A stretch of DNA of 64,000 bases from JBGZFC01 sp964631255. Its GTDB lineage: Bacteria; Bacteroidota; Bacteroidia; Bacteroidales; Dysgonomonadaceae. The position numbers and the translations under genes are program-made. The notes under the pieces are model-generated. The model did not search any database. It was given only the letters and a program-made list of their open reading frames with translations, and was not told the DNA's origin. The DNA lies in assembly GCA_964631255.1 (NCBI GenBank), contig CAZVWS010000002.1, positions 51,225 through 115,224 of the forward strand. Reading direction: 5' to 3'. The first letter of the stretch is position 1, and the number at the start of each line of letters is the position of its first letter. Shown one piece after another: positions 43,879 through 54,076 of the stretch.

Positions 43879-45081
43879 ATGAAAATAAAAAATATCTTTA
43901 TACTTCTTTTCTTTACCTCTACATTTGTGGTATTGCATGCACAAAACTCTCCTTATATTTCGGAGGTATTAGAATATAAACCGGCTCCGGGACAACATAT
44001 AAATCGTTTGTTTCCACCGGCAGCAATGAGTACTACACCCGAAAAAGCATTAGAATTTGCCAATAATATGCTTACCGCACAAAATAATTCAAGACTTTTG
44101 GGACTTGGAGCTTTTGGAGGTTACGTGGTTGTAACATTTGGACGTCCGGTAGTAAATGTACCTAACGAATACGATTTACGTACAACTGGCAACAATTTCT
44201 ATATATCCAACACAACTATAGGTGCTATGGCTGAGCCGGGGATAATCATGGTAAGTCAAGACTTAAATAAGAATGGATTACCTGATCCTGACGAACCGTG
44301 GTATGAACTTGCCGGTAGTGGATATAACGATCCGCAAACGATACACAATTACGAAATCACTTATTACAGACCCGAACCCGACCAACAGAAAAAAAACATC
44401 CCATGGACAGATAATCAAGGCAATTCGGGAGAGATAATTCATATCCCATTTGCTACACAAAGTACTATGTATCCTCTTTGGATTGAGGAAAATTCCATTA
44501 CTTTTAAAGGCACAAAATTACCGGATAACAGCTATCAAACGGAAGTTGATATAAATGGCGAAATGACCACAATAATGGCTCAAGAAAGTTTTGATTGGGG
44601 TTACGTCGACAACAACGTTAATTTCTTCGACAGTGATTCACAAACATTTACTGAACCAATAGAATCAACCGGACTGAATATTGAGTGGGCTGTTGATGAC
44701 AATGGTAATCCTATTCACTTAGAGTATATAGATTTTATTAAAATATATACCGGACAGTTACAACAAGTTTCGCCAGTTGGCGAAACCTCTACTGAATTAA
44801 CCGGTATGGGTGGTGTTATAGATTTGCATCCCGATGCTGTATTATCGAGTATAAACGAAACCCAAAATACAATCAGTGTATTAATTCATAACAATATTAT
44901 CCGTATATCCGACGCCAATAATGCACAGACCACAGCCAATATTTACCACATAGACGGCAAATTGATTTTGAGTCATATCACTGAAAGACAAATAGATATA
45001 AATAATTTATCATCAGGCATATATATACTACAAATAAAAACAGCAAAAGAAACATTGATACAAAAAATTTTAAAGAAATAA
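43879..45081 (+). CDS. T9SS-sorted cell-surface protein of the cobalamin locus
   Basis: A 400-aa secreted protein (signal ending VVLHA). The core, with LGLGAFGGYVVVTFGRPVVN, then AEPGIIMVSQDLNKNGLPDP and DEPWYELAGSGYNDPQTIHN, matches a family annotated only as cell surface protein that often lies beside btuB/btuG genes in Bacteroides (family memory). The final 70 residues (TANIYHIDGKLILSHITERQ, then SGIYILQIKTAKETLIQKIL) are a T9SS type A sorting domain. A B12-related or corrinoid-binding role is an inference from the operon. It lies 33 bp after the BtuG-like gene and 6 bp before the next. Confidence 0.75.
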   Translation: MKIKNIFILLFFTSTFVVLHAQNSPYISEVLEYKPAPGQHINRLFPPAAMSTTPEKALEFANNMLTAQNNSRLLGLGAFGGYVVVTFGRPVVNVPNEYDLRTTGNNFYISNTTIGAMAEPGIIMVSQDLNKNGLPDPDEPWYELAGSGYNDPQTIHNYEITYYRPEPDQQKKNIPWTDNQGNSGEIIHIPFATQSTMYPLWIEENSITFKGTKLPDNSYQTEVDINGEMTTIMAQESFDWGYVDNNVNFFDSDSQTFTEPIESTGLNIEWAVDDNGNPIHLEYIDFIKIYTGQLQQVSPVGETSTELTGMGGVIDLHPDAVLSSINETQNTISVLIHNNIIRISDANNAQTTANIYHIDGKLILSHITERQIDINNLSSGIYILQIKTAKETLIQKILKK

Positions 45082-45087
45082 ATTATT

Positions 45088-47433
45088 ATGGAAAAAAGAA
45101 ACAAATTTATCTTACTTGTAGGATTATTGCTTTTTTGGTTATTTCAAATAGAAGCGATAGCACAACCCATAGGGCAAGCATACCCTACTATACCCGAAGA
45201 TTGGAAAAACGATTTGTGGCTCAACACACATTATCGAGAAATGGCTGTGGGCGACACTTATCAGATAGTAGCACGAAGAGTACCCGAAATTATTGACAAT
45301 CCGATAGACAATAACATAACATTACCCCCATTTCACTATACAGTGGTACGGGGAAATAGTGTTACGGTAAATGAAAATGGACTTATCACCGCTAACGATT
45401 TAGGGACAAGCATTATCGAGGTAAAATATGATGAAATTGTAGCAAACGGCATTACTTATGGTGCAGTATCACCGGTAAATATTACATATATTGCTATAGA
45501 TGTTATAGATGAAAGTGCGGTTGCATCTACCACAATTTCTACAAATATTACCAATAGAATGTATGACACACACTATTTTACGGGTGAAAGCACCTACTAT
45601 GACTTGGAAGTTAATTACACAGATGCCGATTCTATTTCTGTAAAATGCAATGATAAATTGGCTAATAAAAAGGGAAATACCTACTCCATCAAGCTACAAA
45701 ACAGAGCAAATATCTTAGAAATTGTGGCATATAAAAACAGTATAAGCCAAAGAAAGCTATATTATGTAATTGATGGACGTAAAATTGAAATGAATATTGA
45801 TAACACAACCAATCCAGGTAAAAATTTTGAACAAGGAGACGTTGCCCATATATCATTTAAAGGTATTACCCTACCGGTTTATAAATTGGCTACAATCTAC
45901 AACCCTCAATTTGAATCTGAATGGGGTGGAAAATTTGCTCGTGTATTTTTTGATAATGAACAATTGGGTGAAATAAAATCTAATGTTAATCTAACACAAT
46001 ATGACTTGGCCGATAATAATACCATTGAGGTTGCCTTTGACAAGGAAGATAATTATATATTTCACACCGGTCGTATCAACGAGGCTTGGTGGGGTTCACC
46101 ACTGGGAACCGAACAAGATTTGACCGGTCCGGGAAATCCAAATACAAATGCACCCACCGAAGAAAGTGATTTCTCCTTTTTCCCAAATTTTGGTATTAGC
46201 GTTGGATATCAAGGTGCACAATTTGATGAAATAAAATTAAACCCCGAATCAGAAAGTTATGCAGATGCCTCCAATTTAGCAGATTATCAAAATATTACAG
46301 ACCAAATTCATAGCGGTAGTTTCTCTTTTGAAAATAATGCAACCAACTGGGGTGGCGGTATCACGTCGTGGTATGGTACAGCCGTGAGCAATAGAACAAA
46401 TGCCGAATCCCCCGGTAGCGTAGGCAACCAATTTAATTCTGCAGCAGGTGGCGATATTGACGGGATTGGAAATTATGCAGTGATTTTCGAAGCAATGAGT
46501 GGAGGAATGGGGTCGCCCAATCTAACATTTACTACATTCACAAACAAAGATTACACCGATGGAAAACCCATCGAAGGTATATACGTTAACAACAATACTT
46601 ATGCATATACTTCGATGAAATTTGGAGATTCATTTGCTAAAAAATTTGGTGGCTCATCTGGTAATGACCCCGACTTTTTCAAATTAACAATCAAAGGATT
46701 AGACAGTAATAATAATACTACCGGTACGGTTGAGTATTATTTGGCCGATTATAGATTTGAAGATAACACAAGAGACTATATTGTACAAGATTGGCAATGG
46801 GTCGATTTGTCTTCGTTGGGAGTAGTTGCTAAATTACAATTTGAACTTCACTCTTCCGATGTCGGAGATTATGGCATGAATACTCCCGCTTATTTTTGTG
46901 TGGACAACGTGAACGTACCGCGTCTGCTATTAATAAACGAAATAGAAGATTTAACTATTTCATACAACGAAAAAAATCACACCATAGATTTGACCAATGT
47001 ATTTCATGATCCGTTAAATACAGATATTACTCATTCAGTTAGTTATAACTCGAATCCAGATTTGATTTCGGCTTCCATTTCCGGAAATTCTTTAACTCTT
47101 GATATACCTTCAAACACTACAGGTTCAGCCGAAATCACTATAAAAGCCAAAAGTAATAAAATGGCTGCCGAAACAAGCTTTGTAGTTACCGTAACCAACA
47201 CGGTAAATATTACCGAAATGCAAAACAACAAACTTTCTGTAACTCCAAATCCTGTTCACCAATATTTCAGCATAAATGCTAACGGTAATTTGGCACTATT
47301 CTCTGTAAACGGTATCAAACTAATTGAAATAAACAATTACACGCAAGGACAAAATGTAGATATTGCAAACATAGCTGCCGGTATCTATTTCGTAAGAATC
47401 AACAACCAAACAATAAAACTAATTAAAAAATAA
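45088..47433 (+). CDS. DUF4465 and Ig-like surface protein with T9SS sorting domain
   Basis: A 781-aa secreted protein. Residues about 50-145 resemble a bacterial Ig-like domain (VNENGLITANDLGTSIIEVK). About 365-610 form a DUF4465 domain with its hallmark stretches FENNATNWGGGITSWYGTAV, KFGGSSGNDPDFFKLTI, YYLADYRFEDNTRDYIVQDW and WVDLSSLG. Another Ig-like segment follows, and about 711-781 is a T9SS type A tail. DUF4465 proteins occur in Bacteroides B12 loci; I believe some bind corrinoids (as BtuH-type proteins), but this is from memory and needs checking. The stop codon directly abuts the next start. Confidence 0.75.
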   Translation: MEKRNKFILLVGLLLFWLFQIEAIAQPIGQAYPTIPEDWKNDLWLNTHYREMAVGDTYQIVARRVPEIIDNPIDNNITLPPFHYTVVRGNSVTVNENGLITANDLGTSIIEVKYDEIVANGITYGAVSPVNITYIAIDVIDESAVASTTISTNITNRMYDTHYFTGESTYYDLEVNYTDADSISVKCNDKLANKKGNTYSIKLQNRANILEIVAYKNSISQRKLYYVIDGRKIEMNIDNTTNPGKNFEQGDVAHISFKGITLPVYKLATIYNPQFESEWGGKFARVFFDNEQLGEIKSNVNLTQYDLADNNTIEVAFDKEDNYIFHTGRINEAWWGSPLGTEQDLTGPGNPNTNAPTEESDFSFFPNFGISVGYQGAQFDEIKLNPESESYADASNLADYQNITDQIHSGSFSFENNATNWGGGITSWYGTAVSNRTNAESPGSVGNQFNSAAGGDIDGIGNYAVIFEAMSGGMGSPNLTFTTFTNKDYTDGKPIEGIYVNNNTYAYTSMKFGDSFAKKFGGSSGNDPDFFKLTIKGLDSNNNTTGTVEYYLADYRFEDNTRDYIVQDWQWVDLSSLGVVAKLQFELHSSDVGDYGMNTPAYFCVDNVNVPRLLLINEIEDLTISYNEKNHTIDLTNVFHDPLNTDITHSVSYNSNPDLISASISGNSLTLDIPSNTTGSAEITIKAKSNKMAAETSFVVTVTNTVNITEMQNNKLSVTPNPVHQYFSINANGNLALFSVNGIKLIEINNYTQGQNVDIANIAAGIYFVRINNQTIKLIKK

Positions 47434-50400
47434 ATGAAAACAAAAAAAGCAATCATTTTACATCTGCTCCTGTGGCTGCCATTTGTGTTGGCAGCACAAA
47501 CTTTGATGCCGGGAACAGATGGCGCTCAAACCTCGGTAAACATTTCAAACCCGATAACTTTTTATGATGCAGGTGGCGAAACAGGAAATATTCCAACATA
47601 CCAAGTTTCCAGAATTACTTTCGTACCTACTGCAGGACAAAACATTGAAATTACTTTTGAAACAGTAGATTTACAAGGTGGCTCTATCATAAAAATATTT
47701 GATGGAGAAAAGAAACTCAATGAATATTACGACGATTTCGATGAGGAAACAATCTATTCCATGCCATCGGGAGAAAAAACAACAATTTCGGGTACACAAA
47801 CCAATATTGTAGTAAAATCGGACTCACCCGATGGAAAACTAACTGTTTGTTTTCAAAACGCCAACGGCACGGGCTCCGGCTGGAAAGCTACTGTAAAAAA
47901 CGTTGCGGGCACACCCCTACCCGATGACGAAGTGCGCATTTCTACAACTCCCACAACGGTATCTGTAAGCGACACACCATTGAATTTTTATGACGATGGC
48001 GGAAAAAACGGAAAAATTAGCGAGGGTTTTGAAGGACAGATAACTTTTGTACCCACTACATCGGGCAACAAGATAAAAATTGAATTTACCTCAGTAAGTT
48101 TATTTTACAATTCATCCGCAGTAAGCGTTGGCAATCAGGATGTTTTGAATATATATAATGGAACGACGGCTATTTCTGCCAATCTGTTAGAAACACTCAC
48201 AACAGAACCCAAAACCATAAAATCTACATCATCTGACGGAGCACTTACCGTTACGTTGAAAAGTAAAACGGCATATCCTGCCGATGGTTTTGAAGCCATT
48301 GTTACCGAATACACCCCACAACAAATGGTGTTTGAATCGGTGCAACTTGCACAATTCACAACAGGTACGGTGGCTGCAGGAGACAAATCGCAAGCCATTC
48401 TTTCGGTAAATATTCGTACAAACAATAATTCAAATCCTATAACAGTAAATAGTATCCATTTCAATAGCAATGGTACTTTTGCTAATATGGAGAAAGCAAT
48501 ACTATACTACACCGGAAAAAATAATAAATTTTCTACATCGCAAAAAATTGGCGAAGTTTCGGTTAACAACAATGAGTTTATTATTAATTGCAATGTACCG
48601 CAAGCATTGTTGGAAAGTGACAATTATTTCTGGTTGGCATACGATATCAAAACAAATGCTCCTAACGACCAAGTAATAGATGCCGGGTGTACAAGTATTG
48701 CACTTTCGTCTGGTTCACAAGCCATTACCAATTCGCAACCAGAGGGTAACCGAATTATCAAGAATGAATATATTTCGACGATAGGAAGATTTGAAAAAAC
48801 AGTTTTTGGCGTGTGGACATATACTCATACGGTTGCATCGGCATACAGCAATAATTACAAAGCCGAAATTGGCGACCAAATTATCACTTTTGTTCCGGGC
48901 AATGCCAACAATGTGATAGAACTCGATTTCTCAGATTTCGACTTATATTATGCAAGTTCATCTTATGGTGTGAGAAGCAAATATCAGATATTCAATGGAA
49001 AAGGAACAAATGGAGAGAAACTATGGGAAGTAAATCTCGAAAACAAGAAAACAGGACCAACAGGAAAAATTTACTCCACATCTCCTGATGGCGCTTTGAC
49101 TATCGTATTCAATGCAAACACGGAATATAGCACTTATACCGCTAAAGGATGGCACGCCACTGTTAACGAGTATGAAGCGAAACCAATGGTATTTAAGAAT
49201 ATCAATGCATTCCAAACTAATACAGAAATCATTACACCGGCAAGCGTACAACAAGAAATAATAGGTATCGAAATAAATACCGAAGGTGGACAAAATCCAC
49301 TTTTGCTACAAGAGTTAACGATAGACTTAAAAGGGGCTAAAGATAAAATAAAGAAAGTTTCTATTTTTTCTACCAACAGCGACCAAACTTTTGCCACAAC
49401 CACACTCTGGGCAGAAGTAAGCACGCCGACAGAAAATACAGTAACATTAGTTCCTGCAACACCAACTACACTTGCCGAAGGGAAAAATTTCTTTTGGATA
49501 GCTTATGATATGAATGATGCTCTGGGAGCAGATTTGCCCATAGATGCAGCTTTGATAAATGCGAAAATAAATGGCATCATACAAACACCTATCGTGGGCG
49601 ACCCGGATGGAGAAAGAATAACAAGAAACATCTATAACTTTCAAAATGGAACAAACACGATAAACGTTAACTCTACCCTACTCTTTTATGATAATGGTGG
49701 AGCCGATGGCGATTATAACTCTGATGCCAAAGGTACCTTGAGATTTGTACCCAAAGAGGGCGATATTATCAAATTGGTTTTCAAATCTTTTAGAACCCAT
49801 TATTCTGATTACCTCTATGTATATAGTGGAGAATCAACCGATACAGCCGATCAATTGGCTAAAATTTCCGGTTCAAAATCAGAATCAAATATGCCTGCAG
49901 ATATTTTATCGTTGGCAGATGACGGCTCTTTGACCATCAAGTTTGAACCAACTAATTCAAACGATGGTTGGGAAATAGAGGTTATCTCTTATACTCCACA
50001 GCCACTTGCAGTTAGTAATATAGTTACCAAAGTGTTATCTACAGAAAAACTATTGCGAGGTGCCCAAAAAGAGCAAATGTTGCAAGTAGCAGTAACAGTA
50101 ACCGGCGATAAAGGCAATTTGAATTTCAATGAATTTATTTTTGCTACTAACGATGAAGCTAAACCGGCTATAGAAAATGCTAAACTTTATTATTCTGAAC
50201 AGACGGATGTATTTAGTAACAATTTGTACGGAGAACAATCGACACAAGCACCTTTTACTTTTAACGGAAATACCCAAATAAAAAAACCGGGCACTTATTT
50301 CTTTTGGCTAACCTATGATATTGCACCAAATGCTGCTATAGATACAGAAGTAAAAGCCACGTTGCAAAATGTGAAAGAAGCCGAAATGGGTGAAATAGAA

Positions 50401-53400
50401 ATAAACGAAAGTGTAACAGCCAATAGAATTATAAAATCAGGATTTAGTGGCACTTACACCATAGGAGAAAGTGAGCAAAGCCATTACAAAACTTGGAGAA
50501 ATGCCATAGAAGCTATGGAAACTGGTATCGATGGCAAAGTTGTTTTTGAAGTAGAAAGCGGTACATATAACGAGACCGTGCTCATTCCTCACATCGCGGG
50601 TGCATCTGCTCAAAACACCATCACCATCAAATCTGCTACCGGCAATTACAACGATGTAATTATTGAACTAAACACCTATTCTTCACCTTCTTACGGAGAG
50701 GAAGAAAATGGATTGTTTACCATTTATGGTGCAGACTATTTCACTCTGGAGGGAATAACCATTAAAACAAACAAAACAACATTTCCATCGGTTGTTAATG
50801 TGAAAAAAATAAGCGAATATGTTACTATAAACAATTGCTTTATTCAAGCTCCTCGTTCCTCTACCTATTCATCGGGCGATATTTCGCTTGTCAGAGTAGA
50901 AGGAGCCAATACTCCTTATGCCAATTCAGATTATTTCACGCTCGAAAATAGTGTTTTAGATGGCGGTTATAGCGGTGCATATATATATGGAACCGGATAT
51001 GTAGCTTTGCCCAAACAAAAAGGTGCTCGCATAGCCGGAAACAGATTCACAAACCAAGGTGTTATGTCTGTATATATTACAAAAGAACACGGAGGTATTG
51101 TAGAAAATAACACCATTATTGCCAACGGAACTACCGGATCGCCTTACAAAGCTATCGATGCCGTGATGATGGGTAATACCATTATCCGTAACAACAAAAT
51201 TAGCGTTACAGATATTGCAGAAAATGCCGATATCAACGCAATTTACCTTCGTCGTCGTGATGATAATGAAACATTGGAAAGTCGTAACCGGATTTACAAC
51301 AATCAAGTTATTATTGTTGCAAATAATGGCACACGAGCCGCTCACGGAATTTTCAACAGTAGTCCGGCAATTACCAATACCGACATTGCCTACAACTCTG
51401 TGAATATTACCAACGATGCAGAAAAAACAAATACATCGGCTGTATATATGACCAGCACACTAAGTGTGAAACCGGAAAGTGTGAAGTTTGAAAATAATAT
51501 TTTCCAAAACAATGCCGGAGGGTATATCTATTATATAAAACGTGCAGATGCATTGCCAGGTATATCTTTTAATAACAACGCACTATACACCTCCGGAACC
51601 AATTTTGCTTATTCCGATAATGATTTTGCCGATTTTGACGCATGGAAAGCAGTGTCGAATGAAGAAAACTCTATCGTAGAACAAGTACATTTTCTTTCGG
51701 CAAACTCATTAGATTTAACAGAAGCTGGCAATCTGCGTGCTGCAAAACCAATTAGTTATGTTACCACAGACATCAACGGCACAAACAGACACGAAGAAAA
51801 TCCGACCATGGGTGCCTACGAATATGTACCGATCATGATGCCCGAAATAGCAGAAGGATATCCTCAAATTGAGAACATTCAACACAATTCGGTTACTGTA
51901 AAATTGAAATTTACTGAAAACGGGAAAGTATTTATTTTACCCAAAAAAGCATCTGAAGCGGCTGCAACACTCGAAGAAGTATTAATGGGCACAGAAAAAG
52001 AAATGCTGAAGAACGAAGAACAATCTATTTTAATTGACAATTTAGAGAGTCAAACCGAATACAAACTCTATTTTGTTGCACAAAGCCTATCGGGCGATAA
52101 TTCGGCTGTTATAGAAAGTCAACCATTCACTACCACGTTCGAACCTACTCAAGTTTCTACATTTGAAGAAATTGCTGTTGGTACAGAAACAGAATTTATA
52201 GATGGAACAGCCCGTTTCAATGGTTTTAAAGTTGTTGAAGTTGAGAATAACCAAGATGCAAACAACAAGCAGGCAGCACAATTGCAAAGCAACGGCACTA
52301 TAACCATTACAAACAATTCAAATGGATTAGTATTAAACGGATTTTTATTGAAATCGGATGCTTCTGTAGAACTAACAACAAAAAAAGGCGAAACCACAAC
52401 CAATACTAAAACTATTGAGGTAACCAATGGAAAATGGATATTTGTAAATCTCAAAAATTTGAACGAAATTACATCGGTATCGCTATCGGGAACCGGTAAT
52501 ACGCTGATTGATAATTTTAGTGGAACACCAGAACCAATAGCCATTTCTATACAAGACCAAACAGTTAATCAAGATGAAGCTATTCAAATTGAGGCAGACA
52601 TTGAAGGTGGCGTTTTACCATTCACCTATGTTTGGCAAAACAGTAATCAAACCACACTTTCTGAAGATGCTATTTTGTCAATTACTGCCGAAAATACAGC
52701 CCAATACACACTAACCGTTACCGATGCATGGGGCAATGAGGCAACAAGTAATTTTGTAATAACGGTAATAGGCGAAGGAAAAGTTGCCACATTCGACGAT
52801 TTGTATCTCGAGCCGGAAAGCCATTGGTGGGGTAACAATGACTCAATGACATCTACATTCTATAGTGGATCGTATTCATTTTCAAATACATTTATGCCAG
52901 AATATAGTTCTTGGGCAGGATTTGGTTATTCAAACAGGACATCTACCACATTTGACAATTTTTTAATTGACCAATTCAATTCTTCTGTAGGACATGGTGT
53001 ATTTGACTCCGAAAATTATGCAGTAGCTTACACTTCGGGCGATCCTACAAAAGTAGCCGTTACAAACAATACTGAAGGAGATATTATCAACGGATTTTAT
53101 ATTGCTAACAACGCTTGGGTTGTAAGTGTTTCTGAAAACGGAACAGGCATGGGCGACGAACCAAATGAACCATTTCACATGGGCGATTGGTACAAAATTA
53201 TCGCTACGGCAGACAACGGAAATACAGCCGAGTTTTATTTGGCTGATTATCGTTCGGAAGATGCAAGCAATCATTACACGCTTCAGTCATGGCAGTGGTT
53301 CGATTTGCGTTCATTAGGACAAGTAAAACACGTTCGTTTTAGCGCGGAAGGAACTCGACCCAGCCAATTTGGTTCAACCATTCCAACCTATTTTTGTATG

Positions 53401-53934
53401 GACAACTTTGGTGGCGAACGTGAAGTGATTACCAAATCAAACCAATTGGTAAATGAGAATACAACTATAAATATAGCTCTACCCACATTGTTCGAAAATT
53501 TGAAATCGGAAAATAATGCCATATATCAAATTACAGACCCATCCAATGAAGAATTCGCATCTGTTACTATAGTTGGTGACGAGCTCCAAATCACAGGAAA
53601 TAAAGTGGGTACTACGTTTGTTATTGTAAAACAAACAATCAAAGGGGAAGCTATTTTTATTAAATTACCTATCGAAGTTACATTTGCTACCCAATTAAAC
53701 AATTGGTCAGATAACCAACATATAAACATCAAACCTAATCCGGCTGATGATTATATTACAGTAAATGTAGCCGGTAACATAATGATTTACACGTTGAGTG
53801 GAAATTTGGTTGAAACAGTAAATAACTATCAACCAAATCAACAGATAAATGTAAGCTCTTTGATTTCGGGTATGTATATTCTAAAAATTGAAAATCAAGG
53901 AATTATATCTAACCATAAGTTCATCAAAAAATAA
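47434..53934 (+). CDS. giant (2166-aa) modular surface protein with CUB-like, beta-helix, DUF4465 and T9SS domains
   Basis: After a signal peptide (about 1-21), the protein runs: four CUB-like domains (about 25-160, 167-296, 452-579, 735-852), recognisable by repeated FYDDGGKNGKISEGFEGQI and SSDGALTV-type ends. Three neuraminidase-N-like domains are interleaved (about 297-446, 580-731, 854-1002; each ends with FWLAYDI-type text). A right-handed beta-helix follows (about 1005-1466), then an FN3-like module, an Ig/SprB-like module (about 1702-1779), a DUF4465 domain (about 1784-1999), an Ig-like module and a T9SS tail (about 2092-2166). It is the last gene under the cobalamin riboswitch. An adhesive or ligand-capture role is inferred; no catalytic site was identified. 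Confidence 0.8.
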   Translation: MKTKKAIILHLLLWLPFVLAAQTLMPGTDGAQTSVNISNPITFYDAGGETGNIPTYQVSRITFVPTAGQNIEITFETVDLQGGSIIKIFDGEKKLNEYYDDFDEETIYSMPSGEKTTISGTQTNIVVKSDSPDGKLTVCFQNANGTGSGWKATVKNVAGTPLPDDEVRISTTPTTVSVSDTPLNFYDDGGKNGKISEGFEGQITFVPTTSGNKIKIEFTSVSLFYNSSAVSVGNQDVLNIYNGTTAISANLLETLTTEPKTIKSTSSDGALTVTLKSKTAYPADGFEAIVTEYTPQQMVFESVQLAQFTTGTVAAGDKSQAILSVNIRTNNNSNPITVNSIHFNSNGTFANMEKAILYYTGKNNKFSTSQKIGEVSVNNNEFIINCNVPQALLESDNYFWLAYDIKTNAPNDQVIDAGCTSIALSSGSQAITNSQPEGNRIIKNEYISTIGRFEKTVFGVWTYTHTVASAYSNNYKAEIGDQIITFVPGNANNVIELDFSDFDLYYASSSYGVRSKYQIFNGKGTNGEKLWEVNLENKKTGPTGKIYSTSPDGALTIVFNANTEYSTYTAKGWHATVNEYEAKPMVFKNINAFQTNTEIITPASVQQEIIGIEINTEGGQNPLLLQELTIDLKGAKDKIKKVSIFSTNSDQTFATTTLWAEVSTPTENTVTLVPATPTTLAEGKNFFWIAYDMNDALGADLPIDAALINAKINGIIQTPIVGDPDGERITRNIYNFQNGTNTINVNSTLLFYDNGGADGDYNSDAKGTLRFVPKEGDIIKLVFKSFRTHYSDYLYVYSGESTDTADQLAKISGSKSESNMPADILSLADDGSLTIKFEPTNSNDGWEIEVISYTPQPLAVSNIVTKVLSTEKLLRGAQKEQMLQVAVTVTGDKGNLNFNEFIFATNDEAKPAIENAKLYYSEQTDVFSNNLYGEQSTQAPFTFNGNTQIKKPGTYFFWLTYDIAPNAAIDTEVKATLQNVKEAEMGEIEINESVTANRIIKSGFSGTYTIGESEQSHYKTWRNAIEAMETGIDGKVVFEVESGTYNETVLIPHIAGASAQNTITIKSATGNYNDVIIELNTYSSPSYGEEENGLFTIYGADYFTLEGITIKTNKTTFPSVVNVKKISEYVTINNCFIQAPRSSTYSSGDISLVRVEGANTPYANSDYFTLENSVLDGGYSGAYIYGTGYVALPKQKGARIAGNRFTNQGVMSVYITKEHGGIVENNTIIANGTTGSPYKAIDAVMMGNTIIRNNKISVTDIAENADINAIYLRRRDDNETLESRNRIYNNQVIIVANNGTRAAHGIFNSSPAITNTDIAYNSVNITNDAEKTNTSAVYMTSTLSVKPESVKFENNIFQNNAGGYIYYIKRADALPGISFNNNALYTSGTNFAYSDNDFADFDAWKAVSNEENSIVEQVHFLSANSLDLTEAGNLRAAKPISYVTTDINGTNRHEENPTMGAYEYVPIMMPEIAEGYPQIENIQHNSVTVKLKFTENGKVFILPKKASEAAATLEEVLMGTEKEMLKNEEQSILIDNLESQTEYKLYFVAQSLSGDNSAVIESQPFTTTFEPTQVSTFEEIAVGTETEFIDGTARFNGFKVVEVENNQDANNKQAAQLQSNGTITITNNSNGLVLNGFLLKSDASVELTTKKGETTTNTKTIEVTNGKWIFVNLKNLNEITSVSLSGTGNTLIDNFSGTPEPIAISIQDQTVNQDEAIQIEADIEGGVLPFTYVWQNSNQTTLSEDAILSITAENTAQYTLTVTDAWGNEATSNFVITVIGEGKVATFDDLYLEPESHWWGNNDSMTSTFYSGSYSFSNTFMPEYSSWAGFGYSNRTSTTFDNFLIDQFNSSVGHGVFDSENYAVAYTSGDPTKVAVTNNTEGDIINGFYIANNAWVVSVSENGTGMGDEPNEPFHMGDWYKIIATADNGNTAEFYLADYRSEDASNHYTLQSWQWFDLRSLGQVKHVRFSAEGTRPSQFGSTIPTYFCMDNFGGEREVITKSNQLVNENTTINIALPTLFENLKSENNAIYQITDPSNEEFASVTIVGDELQITGNKVGTTFVIVKQTIKGEAIFIKLPIEVTFATQLNNWSDNQHINIKPNPADDYITVNVAGNIMIYTLSGNLVETVNNYQPNQQINVSSLISGMYILKIENQGIISNHKFIKK

Positions 53935-53998
53935 CAGAAAAAAATGCCGAAAAGTAAATTACACCTTTTGGCCCCAAGCACATAACACTGATTAATGA

Positions 53999-54036
53999 AA
54001 TAGAGGCGCATGAAATTTATCATGTGCCTCTATTCT
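53999..54036 (+). terminator. terminator of the cobalamin locus
   Basis: AATAGAGGC-GCATGA pairs with TCATG-T-GCCTCTATT around a short loop, followed by CTTTAATT. It is 65 bp past the giant gene stop and is likely bidirectional, also ending transcripts from holA. Confidence 0.8.
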
Positions 54037-54076
54037 TTAATTCCTAAATGCAATCTTTCCTTACAAACTCTCCTCT

